Shown in pieces: positions 1 to 10,286 of a DNA stretch of 27,140 bases. Numbering within the stretch: the first letter of the stretch is position 1; every line of letters begins with the position of its first letter. The stretch spans positions 1 to 27,140 of the forward strand of contig LRSR01010008.1 in assembly GCA_001579985.1 (NCBI GenBank), read 5' to 3'. This stretch comes from Hypsibius dujardini (lineage: Eukaryota; Tardigrada; Eutardigrada; Parachela; Hypsibiidae). Position numbers and translations under genes: made by a program. The notes beneath the pieces are model-generated. The model ran no database searches. It had not been told where the DNA came from and was given only the letters and a program-made list of their open reading frames with translations.

Positions 1-552
1 GGGGATGACGCATGAGGACTGAATTTTGAAGGGCTACATTTGTTCTGCGAAAACCAGGTCATCTATTTGTCTGAACTTTAAAATGAATAACAAACTTTCC
101 ACCTCTTTCCCGAACGAACATGAGCTGATTGTCAAAGTAAAAAAATCTTGCAGTATGGTGATCAAAGGCTTGAAGCGATCGGTGTTCCCTGTGAAGGTCA
201 CTATCTCTTCGATAATTCAAATATTTAGGGTTGTTCGTGAACGAACGTTGAGTTTGTCGGTTCCCAAAAACACCAAATGCGAAAACTCTGGGCAAGCTTT
301 TTTCTCTTGAAACAAAAATTGACTTATTTACAACCCGGCTATCCATTCTCTGTTGCTGAAAATACGTTTGAGGCTACTTTTGCAGGTACTGGTTCTTTTT
401 GTGCTAAAATTTTAGGTGAGAATATGCGCGCTAATCAGATCGAAGTACAAGTTTTGCAGAACGTTTTTGACCAACGACCTTCCACGCCAACTGATGCATT
501 GTTCTGTCTAACTGGCCGTGTGCCGCAAAACCAGCGCCATTCTCTCTTGCAG
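1..552. other. No identifiable gene
   Basis: Short open stretches occur on both strands, the longest running 277-684 on plus. None shows a recognisable domain. A possible splice acceptor at 551-552 leads into the exon-like stretch described next. I see no repeat or RNA gene here. Confidence 0.4.
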
Positions 553-737
553 GTAAAATTCATCATCCGAGCGGTACAACGGAAGTCTGGATTGATATTC
601 GCGGCGATGTCGCCTTTGACAACACCGAACTACGGAAGCGCTCCTGGTTCCGCTCAGCCATGCAACCATCGGCCGATATCATGATATCATGGAACAGGAC
701 TGGACCGAAGACGCAGCCTGGTGGACTGTTGTCCTGA
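553..737 (+). CDS. Exon-like open stretch, unidentified
   Basis: A pyrimidine-rich acceptor (TCTCTCTTGCAG, ending at 552) precedes 60 open codons that close with TGA at 735-737. The translation has an ordinary protein composition, with the segment VWIDIRGDVAFDNTELRK near its start. I do not recognise the family. It lies upstream of a LINE 3' relic on the same strand, so it may be more transposon remnant rather than a host exon. There is no start codon in the stretch and no upstream exon could be joined to it. The open frame and splice site are what is seen; that it is coding is inference. Confidence 0.25.
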
Positions 738-930
738 CCGGGAAACAGCCGTCACACTCAACAGCAAGAAGGACATGAAATTCTGAAAGGATCTTTCCGA
801 TCGGATGCAGGCAAACATCAGCGAGAACGGGCAGCTCTATTTCCTGCAGTTTTTGCGCACTAACTTCGCCGTACACCTGCGGTCATAATTTTTGGATGTT
901 CTTCATCGCCATCAAGTAACACTTATTTTG

Positions 931-1335
931 AGGATTTTCACTTCTAGACATCACTTCCAAGTGAAAACTGGACGCTGGATCGGAGTACCACAGGAGGAAC
1001 GGAACTGCAACTAATGCGGTGTGCTGGAGGACGAAAAACATGTCCTTTTTGAGGTTTTTTTGTTTGATGACCTGCGGATTACCTTGTGTACTTTGATTTC
1101 CGAAACGAGAGATTTACGCACTCTTTTGGGAGACACTAACAAATCGTCAGGTTTGGGGTCAGGCTGATAAGGGGCGGCTGAATTGTATGGCAGACTTTTT
1201 GAGAAAGGTTTTGAAAGTGTCTTTTGATATGTATAGCGAAAATGTGGTTCTATATCCTAGCCCGACCCCATGATGATGCACTGCAACTGCATTTCTGCTG
1301 CCTTGAAATGAGGTGGGGAATAAATAAATAAATGA
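931..1335 (+). mobile_element. LINE (non-LTR retrotransposon) 3' relic
   Basis: The frame starting at 931 carries the signature of the extreme C-terminus of LINE ORF2 proteins. There is an LR..SRH segment, then KTGRW, then an EER.C..C box, then LEDEKHVLF, then a DDLR motif. The second half of the cysteine box is preceded by an in-frame TAA at 1012-1014, and the frame closes at 1165-1167, so the copy is dead. After a further degenerate coding tail with MADFLRKV in another frame, the element ends in a short AATAAATAAATAAATGAA tail at about 1318-1335. Such a 3' microsatellite is typical of CR1/L2/Jockey-like LINEs. Family membership is inferred from the tail motif; the reverse transcriptase domain is absent. 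Confidence 0.6.
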
Positions 1336-1670
1336 AAACAAGCTTGCGGCTTGAAAAGGATCATTCACAAGCTGAACATATGTTTTACTTTCCGGAATCA
1401 CCATCCAGAGCGATCCTTTCGGAACTGCAAGTTCACTTTCATTGACGGGATGCCGTTCATGACGACTTATAATCGAAATGGAAAAAACTGCTAATAGTGT
1501 TACATTACCACTTATATATATTTATCAAGCCCGATGATTTCAAGCTGCGCTTGGGTATTCCCAGGATTCGCATTCGGCAGTATCCCTGGGAAACACTCCA
1601 AGACCGCATCAGAGAGAACTTGTCTGAGGCCAGTATACCAAACTACCTGGAGACAGTTTTTTTGCCAAAC
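1336..1670. other. No identifiable feature
   Basis: A short open frame (1497-1718 plus) runs into the repeat that follows. It shows no motif, and I see nothing else in this stretch. Confidence 0.4.
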
Positions 1671-1812
1671 CACAATTTCTGTAGGGACAGAATGTATGGG
1701 GACAGTCTCTCCACCTAGACAGAATGTCTAGGGACAGAAGTCGGGCGGGACAGAAGTCGGGCGGGACACAGAAGGCCAGCTGGGAAAACAGAATGTCTGG
1801 GGACACAATGTC
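1671..1812. repeat. Degenerate repeat of GGGACAGAATGT-type units
   Basis: The words GGGACAGAATGT, GACAGAATGTCTAGGGACAG, two adjacent copies of GGGACAGAAGTCGGGC, then AACAGAATGTCTGGGGACA follow each other with variable spacing. The repeated core is ACAGAATGTCTNGGGACA. This looks like an interspersed short tandem repeat or the internal part of a small element. No terminal inverted repeats were found. Confidence 0.6.
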
Positions 1813-2551
1813 GATGTGTCAAAATGGGGCACTACCAGTGACACGTTTGTTATATACCCCATCACATTACCCACTTAATAAGTGGTCAGCTAAACTTACT
1901 GCGGTATTTCATTAGTCAGTAAGCAACCAATGAGCAGTTTTCCAAAACTTTCTATGGGCGTAAATCATCAATCGCAGACGTTAGCACTTTACATTGGGAT
2001 ATGCACCCTCATAAGACCTGCTAATTTCTCACCGGGGGAAATCTCCGAATAGTGGCAGTATTGAATATTGAACCAAGAACTTATATTGCAACTGACTTTT
2101 TGTCGGAACGCAGAACACCGCAAAGTGGTATACGAGTACCTACTATTGGTCTGGGTCACGATATCAGATCTAAAATCTACGAATATTTAACATGGGCTTA
2201 TCATTCGGTTTTTTTCGGCTCGGCAGACGGCGCCAGGAGTATCAATTTTTCGATACGGGCTCAGAAAGGAAGTGTTCCATTCAATGAGCCGTTTTGTTTG
2301 ATATTCACATTATAATTTATTGATCACTAGATTATTCTATGTATGGCGTGTAAGGCCGTTAATGTTCGCACTTTAAGTTGTTGACGTTCGTTTTGGTGGG
2401 GACTTGTCATTAGCAGCAACTTTTGCTCACAATCAAGAGCATCTTAATATTTAACTCATCACTCGTCATTCGGTTATTGACCAATGTTCCAGCAATTTTC
2501 ATAAGTTATTTTTTTCTTCAATAATTATTTCGTTGTAATTAACTGAGATTA
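1813..2551. other. No identifiable gene
   Basis: AT-rich DNA. A 15-bp near-perfect palindrome (CCACTTA-A-TAAGTGG) lies near 1871. One open frame at 2052-2315 (plus) has no recognisable motif. Confidence 0.4.
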
Positions 2552-2835
2552 GAGCGTTTACTTGCTGGTGTATATTTCTCGAACAAATTTACTTCCTCAT
2601 AGTTGATTGTTGTCTGTCGTTTTCATTAGTGGTTGATTAGAGGTTGAATGTTTGCTTCCTGGTAGTTGATGGTCGATTGAATGGATTGTATTTCCTGGTG
2701 GTTGATTGTTGATTTTCAGGTGTTTGCTTCCTGTTAGTCAATTGTTGGTTTTAGAGTTTTTACTTCCTGGTAGGTGATTGCTGATTGTAGGGTTTTTACG
2801 TTCTGACAGTTAATCGTCGATTGAAAGATTTTTAT
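2552..2835. repeat. Degenerate minisatellite, period about 31-37 bp
   Basis: A unit close to TTTRCTTCCTGGTAGTTGAT followed by TGTTGATTG recurs at about 2557, 2589, 2651, 2688, 2723, 2759 and 2795. Later copies are spaced 35-37 bp apart and earlier ones nearer 31 bp. Copies are diverged, so the array is old. It has no open reading frame across units. Confidence 0.65.
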
Positions 2836-3148
2836 TTATTTGTTTTTTGTTTTTTCCTGGTTTTGTTTGTGGATTGATATGGCATATTTCTTCCTTGAAG
2901 ATTTTTGAATTGGTGTGCATTAAGAAATTGTCAGCCGTTTTCGGTCGGTTGATTGTTGATTGCATTTTATGGGTTTCCGAATGAAGGCAATCAGTGCAAC
3001 AAATTCTCAAATGACGCACCCCTGCGCAAACAACGCTCTGATGCACAAACAACGCACAACTGTTGCTGCTCACGGCATCGTGAATAATAACCAAGCACTC
3101 CATTAAATAGATAAAATAAATTCAAATCATTGCACGGAACAAAAGCAA

Positions 3149-6100
3149 TCATTTCCCGTAGCCCGATGGCGGAGACGATGTCGATTGGCGTCTCGGTAAA
3201 TCAGCTAAACCGGCGAAACACATTTTACAGATTCATCAAGGAAATAGCTATGCATAAGAGAGAATTGTTTGTGTACTTACCCTCTTGCATAGATATGCGA
3301 CGACGAGCTGGACCACCCTGACTGACTTGAGATATTCTTGCTCGGTCCGCTGGTGTAGAAACGGATGTCACTGCAAATCAGAGAAAAACAGGCTGTGCAA
3401 CTTCTAACATAGCTTCAGTGTATTTTGCTTTTTTTTGATAAAAACGAATCTCTTTAATTTCGGCTTTGTGTCGCAAGTACAAGCACTTTCACTCCCCGAA
3501 AATGTTCCGTATTGAAATACACGACTGAATTTACTTTTTTCTTCATTGTAGTTTCGTAGAACCCAAGTGATGTCACTAGAAATTTTTCTTATCATCGCAC
3601 AGTATCATCGAAATTCAGATGGACGATTTTCCCAATGAATTTCAATTCAATAAAGTGTATTTATTTGATGAATAAGAAATCATTCACTAGTTTGCGGTAA
3701 AGTAATTGTAACATTTGAGCCAAAAAATTCTGCAGATTCCCTTACAACTTTTTGGGGTGACTTACAAAGGCCTAATCCTTTGCAAAACAACAGCAGGGCG
3801 CGCGCAACTTGTTCCGGCTACATCAGATCAACAACATATTATTGCCATGACATTGAATTCAAACACCGGGCACGGCGGTAAACCGGAAAACAGTAGAAAA
3901 ACGCTTACGGAATCGTATAGAACATCAGCAACGTTGTCGATGATCAATATGCTAGACTTTTGTGGATTCATGTGGGTATACATCGATACCACAGATTGTT
4001 CGAGCGGAGATTCGCGTCCGCAAATTATCAGCGTATCACACCTGCGTAACAGAAACGAACATTTGATGTCGCACTCAATAAAGAAACAATTACAGTACAA
4101 AGACATCTTATTTGTCGAGCGCATTCATCTTACGTCAAATGATCCTTCAGTTGACCGCTTATGTCGTTTCGGCTATAGATGAAAAGCAATGAAGCCACTT
4201 GTCATGTCAATCGATATCCAGCAATAAGATGTTCAAATTGGCGCGACATCGACGGACAACAATCCAACAAAAGGGCCAAATGATACACACCTTAGAAACA
4301 AGTCCGTGTATTGTTGGAGATTTTTTATATTGATCTTCGATAGCAAATCGGACAAATATTCGGAACCGCCGTCTCGGTTTTGCTGAAAAGATTGACACTT
4401 TAAACGTCTTCAACACTGAAACGTATTCAAAATCCAAGCAGTTTGTTTTTAGCTCACCTGACCAATTTTATGTGCCGGCAGCTGCAAACATAAATTGAGC
4501 ATATAGTGTATCGAATACAGGACACTTATTGCACACACTTCGTGCCCGCTACAAGGGGCAGTAGTATTTCCGAAAAAGCTCCTCAAATAAAGACTGCAAG
4601 TGACAGACAACTCTTGTTCAATCGTAATTGTAATCATGATACAATGGCAAGGATTTAGTTGGTTACTGTTTCTCGAAGCCTAAATTTCAAAATTGTCTGA
4701 AAACTGTGAATGTCGACTAACTTGGGCAGGGGCGAAGATTTGTCCTCCAGATTGTCTCGCGACTTGCCACAAATGCCTGCTTATTTGTCTTGTTTTAAAT
4801 TAAGATTCCAGCGGTAGTCTCACATTTGCGGTGCCAGTAAAACAAAGTCGGAAGAAAAAACCTTGCCGGGCACTTCGTCATTCGAATCGGGAATTGATTG
4901 AATGATTGCACAGCAGCGTTTCCTTTTTTGTCTTTTGACCCCAAGTAATATTTTGCTGAACGTATTTTTTTTAAATATACTAGAGGCTTTCCGTCACATT
5001 TAAAATCCAATCAGCGCAACGCACCAAAAGAGGGCAGCAAAATGTTGCAAATAAGACACTATGGCGAACAAATCTAAAGAGACTGAAGTTATAATTTCCT
5101 GCGGCAGTTATTCCGCTTCATTCCAGAGAGAACAGGTACTTATATGTTTAATAAGACTGGTAAATAATTGGATAATTAAAAAGAATCGCCATAAAATTTC
5201 AAGGGTCTAAGGGTCTAACGTAGGGCAAACAAAGTATGGTTAACATTTTGCTTGCTGGTGGTTTAACTCAATCAGCACCAGTACAGTACTGTATTACAGC
5301 ACTATGAGTCATGGTGTGTGAAGCACCGCAGCCCTTGTAACAATCTCGCTAGGAGAAGAGGCCTTACGGCCGGTATATGGGGTATTCGGTACACCGTAAC
5401 ATCCATCATATATCTTCAGCCGTGAAATGGGAAAGAAGCTGCAGCAATAATTGACGGAGAGGATCGCTTTAGTGGCGCCGTTCTTATCTGATTATTTATT
5501 GTTGCACGGTGCTCTAGTGCGTCGAAAAGTGCGAGACATTTTCGAACTCACCGAGACTTTGTGCCACATTTAAAACAGTTTCTTATTCAGAAGACTGGGC
5601 AGATATTACTAATTCTTAATTCTAAAACGGTGTTGGGCAATCAGTCAAGCGATCATTCATATACACTACCAAATGCTTGGAAAATATTTATTCTATGATA
5701 TCGCTGGTATGTTTGCAACCCTAGGCTACCATCAGCAATGTTAATCACGAAATATAGACAGCTTTCAGCAAGAAAATTTCAAATCCCACTGTTCTGACGA
5801 TTCCGTTATCGGAAAACCAGTTCAAATTTGGTGAAACTGTTACGCAAGATTTTAAAGTAATGGGCATCGTGGCGGTTCTCCTGTTACTCCGCCTATTTTT
5901 TGCCCTATTCTAGTGCGTCCGAAAAATTGTACATAAATTTTTATAGGTGATAGTGAGCCTCTGATAAATCTAAAAATAAGATCACGCTTAGCAGATATTA
6001 CTTGGGGTAAAAAAACGAAAGAATTCGGAAACGGTTAGTGTTGTTTAAATAATGAATAAAAATGAATGAATAAATAATGGGTTTTGAATTAAAATAAAAT

Positions 6101-9100
6101 AAAATAAATATTTTTAATCATCGGCGATTTTAAATAAAATATCGTTTGAAACTATTTAAGAAAAAGTAGCGTATTTTAAATGAAAATATTATTTAAATAA
6201 ACCCCTACCGTTTATTTAAATAAAATGCTGAATTTAAATAAAGTGGAAATTGTATAACATAGCTATTCAATATGTAGCGAAACCCCTAGTGCAATAAACG
6301 CAATAAATTTACTGCGAAACAGATATTGAAAGGAAACGATTGATCAATCAACTGATAGTGCCGAAGGCTGCGATCAAATGAGGAACTAAAGCCGGTATTT
6401 ATAAGTTCTCAGGCAAATCAGACAATCAATCTAAAATTTCTGAGCGCCATTCAAAGAATAATCAAGCACGCAAAAAGAGGGGATGATAAATATATTTATT
6501 TAAATTGCTTTGCGCGTTTTCTCGAGAATTTAGATATAAATAAAATAATGGCTCAGGGAATGATTTTAAGTAAAATATAAAATATCGGAGCGGTGATTTT
6601 CAAGTCTGAAAAAAATTAAAAATATAATAAAAGAAAAAGCCGTTTTTGGCTATTTTAAGTAAAAATTTAAATATTTAATTAACACTAGAAGCGGTGCTGT
6701 AAAATCAGTCGTTCAAGCCCCGACTTATCGCACAAAGTACACCAGTACTTTTTTTCCGATTTTTTTCTGATACCGCAAATGTGAGACTACCGCTAGGAAT
6801 CTAATTTAAAATCGAGATATATCGAAATAAATTCGTGGAAAAAATTGCGAAATGATCTGGAAAAAATCTCCGCCCTTGCTCAAGTATGTAAGTTAAATGA
6901 ATCTGTTACACGTCATGAATAAAGCAATAATGCGTAAAAATGTCTACGTTTTGTAAAAAGAAGTTCTTCAAAAATTTCTGAATTTAGAAAATGAACTATT
7001 TGTCTCCATATTAATGCGAGAAGAAAGGTGTTAAAGCCTAGAACGTAAGTGGGAAGTAAGAGAATTTAAGCCTTCCATCATGAATGAATTTCGAAGTTGA
7101 GAAAATGATTATGGTTGGTCGGTCACTCTGATTATTCTAACTACATAAGCTGATGGGTACTTCCGATTGACGCAACATTTAGCACGTACGCAGGAGCTGT
7201 TATGACTGAACACGAACCTTATGTTTCACCCATTCGGACAGTCCCGCAGCGGTAGCCGTTGGGTGGATCAGAATCAGTCCTAGTACCCGCGTAGGATGTG
7301 CCATCTACAGTTATGTAATGTAACCAATGTACAACAGCAAATTGGTAATGGTCACAACCGGGACCGTTACAAAAAATGGTACTTACCGCAAATCGAGCCA
7401 GAATGTTGGCTCCTGCGCCTTCACCGAATCCAATGACATACTGTACCCTACAGATGAAACAATTGTATTGCTACCATCTTTCTGCGTAAAAGGAGCCCAT
7501 ATCAGTGCCATCCAGATATATTCAAAGTAGGATAAATACTGTACGTTCTTTTTATCCTACATGAATCTGATTTTGATTTTATTTAAATCAGAGGTAGAAT
7601 CCTTGCCGTTTTTGTCGGTATTTAAACTGGATTACAAACGAACAGTATATGCAATTTCGATTTAATTGATTCTCAAAATGCTAAAAACTGTCTTTGTTTT
7701 AAATAATTCCAAATTTATGTATTGAAAATTGTCAATCCATTTAATTTTATTTCATTTGAATTTAATTCTGAGCATCTATTCAAGAAACAGTTGCCAACAA
7801 CAGGGAACGTACTTTAGTTGGTCCAACACTTCAACCAGATCGTCACAAATTTCTTGTAACGACGGGTACTTGTAGCTGTGAAACGGAAGAGAGCGAAAAG
7901 TGTTTATCTTTACCGCTATCGGCATCGTTAACTGTACCTGAGGGGAATATCTGGGCTGTTTGGTCCCTGGCCCGGCAGCTCGAAATTGATCCACACAGAG
8001 CGAGGACGCGCTTCGCTCAGACATGGGTGTGTAACGAAGTTATCGAAGCTCCTGCCTGTAATGGCGAACAATAATATTTTGTACAATGAAATCTGCGCCA
8101 AGGCGGTAAAATGCTGGGCTGCTAAGGTACCGTTTCCACCAAAGTCGTGCACCGTTAGAAACACTGCATGGTGCGATGCGTGCTTATGGTCACCCTGATG
8201 GGAAACAAAATCATTCTAATGATGTGGTATTTCAATTTGATTTGCTTGCTGTGCACTCACCAAAACATGAACGTGAACTTGACCGCAGTTCGTGGTTTGG
8301 ACGACAAGATCCTAGAAAAGGGCACATTGTTAGTCCTTCCAAAACTGTTGTTCTTAGATAAACGATAATTATCAAACGACAGCTGGACAAACGATTACAA
8401 TGGACTAGTATTGTTTATATTTATACGAAATGGGATTCAAAACTATTCATTTTAAATAAGTAGATTTTGATTTTATATAAAATCGAGATTGAAACATGCC
8501 ATTTTTCATTTTTTATTCCATCAAAAAGGCCCAATGAACTAAAATAGTACGCAATGTTAATTCAATTTGTTATTATGAAATGACAAACAACGGGTTTTTT
8601 CTTTTCTTTTAAATATTCCAAAGTCTGTTCAAATATGATTCTGTTTAAACAACACTAAAATGAACAATGTAGTTTCTGTGATTTTGTGTTTCTTTCTGTA
8701 CGTAAATTATCTCGTTTATTTTTTTATTGTTTCTTCTTCACTTAAGCGGACTTATTGAAAACAGTCAAGTTTACGTTTTTTTTCAGGCTTTGCCTGGGCG
8801 GCCTTATCAGAAGGTTAGATCTCAGAATTGAACGTTATAAATTTGCAAATCGATATAGTTACTAACTTTTAGGTTGACTATGATATTGGAGGTTTGATAG
8901 TTGATAGAATTAGATTATGATGAGTAGGACCCATGTTTCAGTTATCATCAAGGGTTTTTCTTCCCGATTCATCTACAACTCATAGCTTCGCTTCTTTGTC
9001 TCCAGTTGATTCTCGGCCAATCCCATTCGGTTCCAAAATTAATTTTAAAATATCATTATTCATAATCACAAATTAAAAAACTTTTTAGATAAGGGAACGT

Positions 9101-10286
9101 TCAACAATTACGTCAGCGCTGGGTATTAGACGGCCTTACCCTTACCTCCCCTCTGTCAGAGCTCGTTAGTATTTTTTTACCCCCCCCCCTGAATTTCAAA
9201 CGCTGATGTCAGCGCCGTTGGAACCCCTATGCGTCAAAATCTTGAATTCTCGCTTTAACTCTCTGAAGACGGGTGTGTTTACTTAGGATCACTTTTTCAC
9301 AAAAACTGGGCGCCTGAAGTCAGTTCTTAACCAATTTCAGTGAAACCAAAACGTTAGATCATAGAATCGGTAGCGCTACTTGAATCTGAAAAGTTTTGGA
9401 AAGATTTGATTGGGAAGAGATCTGGGGTGATCCCAAATGGGATCACCCCCGGGACGAGAGATTTCAAAAGATGTTTCCAATTTACATGGATTTTCGTTCA
9501 AACATTCACCCCTATACATCAGAGCTCGTCATCAATTACTGACACGTACCTCCCTTAATCTGCTGACATAATTGTTGAACGTCCCTAAGTGTAAAATTGG
9601 TTAAACCCCCAATAAAATCGAGCATGATTTGTGAAAACGTCGATTTGCAGAACTTGCTCTTTTTTTATTGGCCCAGTTACCCCGAATCCAATCCAAACAA
9701 TTTTAGTATTGTTTCATTTGTCAGCCTGAAGATAACCAAAAACTGTTCATTTCAATTCCATTTCAAAATCAAATGCCAGGCTAGGTGCGGTTTTTAAATA
9801 TTTCTTGTAAACTTTGTCAAGTTTGCTCTTTCGTTTTGTTTAATTAAACCAGAAGCGCTGTCTAACATCATAATTCTGTGCGATCACCAAAACTTGGAAG
9901 TGAAATTAGGTACGGAAAAACACGTAGAGAAAACACGAAAGCGTTGTTCGTTGTTGAAATCGAAATTTCGCGAGAGTGAATACTAATCGAATTTAAATTC
10001 GACCCGATCTTAAAATCTGCAGTACATTTTTGGTCACAGCGTACGGGACTTATTTTATTCGCCATGCTTAAAAAAAAATAAAAACATCATTTCATTTTTT
10101 TTGCGGAAATAATAATGGATTCTGGCTTTCAACCTTAGGTACATTTCAGCTACGAAGGCATAAGTAAACTGTAAATGAGACCTTTTGTCAATAACCACTG
10201 TCTTTGAAGGGTTTTCATGACGTCACATCTGAATAGTTAGAAAAGGAGATTATTCGTACCTCGACGACATTAGAAGTAGTATCCAT
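3149..10286 (-). CDS. NDRG: NDRG-family protein (alpha/beta-hydrolase fold, non-catalytic), 14 exons
   Basis: Exons (minus): 10286-10260, 8311-8261, 8194-8131, 8055-7938, 7875-7813, 7447-7387, 7304-7218, 4481-4458, 4382-4291, 4172-4134, 4041-3909, 3817-3766, 3370-3281, 3204-3149. All junctions are GT..AG with matching phases and give 318 residues; family members have about 350-390. Diagnostic segments in order: FLTVHDFGGN (about 38-47), ELPGQGPNSPD (73-83), YKYPSLQEICDDL (88-100), IGFGEGAGANILARFA (113-128), RVLGLILIHP (134-143), the CDTLIICGRESP strand (210-221), and an Arg/Ser/Pro tail from 272. The nucleophile elbow GEGAG has Gly at the Ser position, as in known NDRGs, so no hydrolase activity is expected. 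Family roles are in stress response and trafficking. An in-frame TGA lies 10 codons upstream of the ATG. The 24-nt exon 4481-4458 is the weakest call. The exon 7 donor is GTTCGT; an in-phase GTGAAA donor would end it at 7230. Confidence 0.92.
4793..6811. mobile_element. 2-kb stretch bounded by about 60-bp terminal inverted repeats
   Basis: The left end (4793-4860) and the reverse complement of the right end (6743-6811) share TTTTAAATTA, GATTCC, then AGCGGTAGTCTCACATTTGC and GGT, followed by an A/T-rich block with CGGAA. Identity is roughly 80 percent over about 60 bp. The interior has no transposase ORF and is AT-rich. This looks like a non-autonomous DNA transposon sitting in the large NDRG intron between 7217 and 4482. 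No clear target-site duplication was found, because the outermost TTTTAAATTA is itself near-palindromic. A chance pair of related insertions in opposite orientation is the alternative. Confidence 0.5.
6052..6245. repeat. AAATAAAAT-type low-complexity DNA
   Basis: Runs of AAATAAA and TTTAAATAAAAT recur with little else between. The patch lies inside the inverted-repeat-bounded stretch of the NDRG intron. Confidence 0.6.
9093..9585. mobile_element. MITE with TAA target-site duplication
   Basis: The ends are inverted copies: GGGAACGTTCAACAATTACG at 9093 and, on the other strand from 9585, GGGACGTTCAACAATTATG, both continuing into TCAGC. TAA flanks both sides (9090-9092 and 9586-9588). The 493-bp length, TWA-type 3-bp duplication and lack of coding capacity fit a PIF/Harbinger-like MITE; the superfamily is inference. 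An 11-bp perfect hairpin (9424-9434 with 9439-9449) and a C-run near 9180 lie inside. The element sits in NDRG intron 1. Confidence 0.75.

Noticed and set aside
3715-4182. 155-codon open frame on plus
   Set aside because: It lies opposite four NDRG exons (4172-4134, 4041-3909, 3817-3766 and the introns between). The minus-strand exons match a known family and splice in phase.
4291-4382. A SAM domain in the exon reading YLSDLLSKINIKNLQQYTDL
   Set aside because: It looked SAM-like in isolation, but the following exons give NDRG-specific text and the residues align with the NDRG helical region before the SR.D motif.
8056-8084. A 29-nt intron in the NDRG gene beginning GTACAAAAT
   Set aside because: Splicing it out creates a frameshift and stop. 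The 75-nt intron 8130-8056 keeps phase and restores the family spacing.
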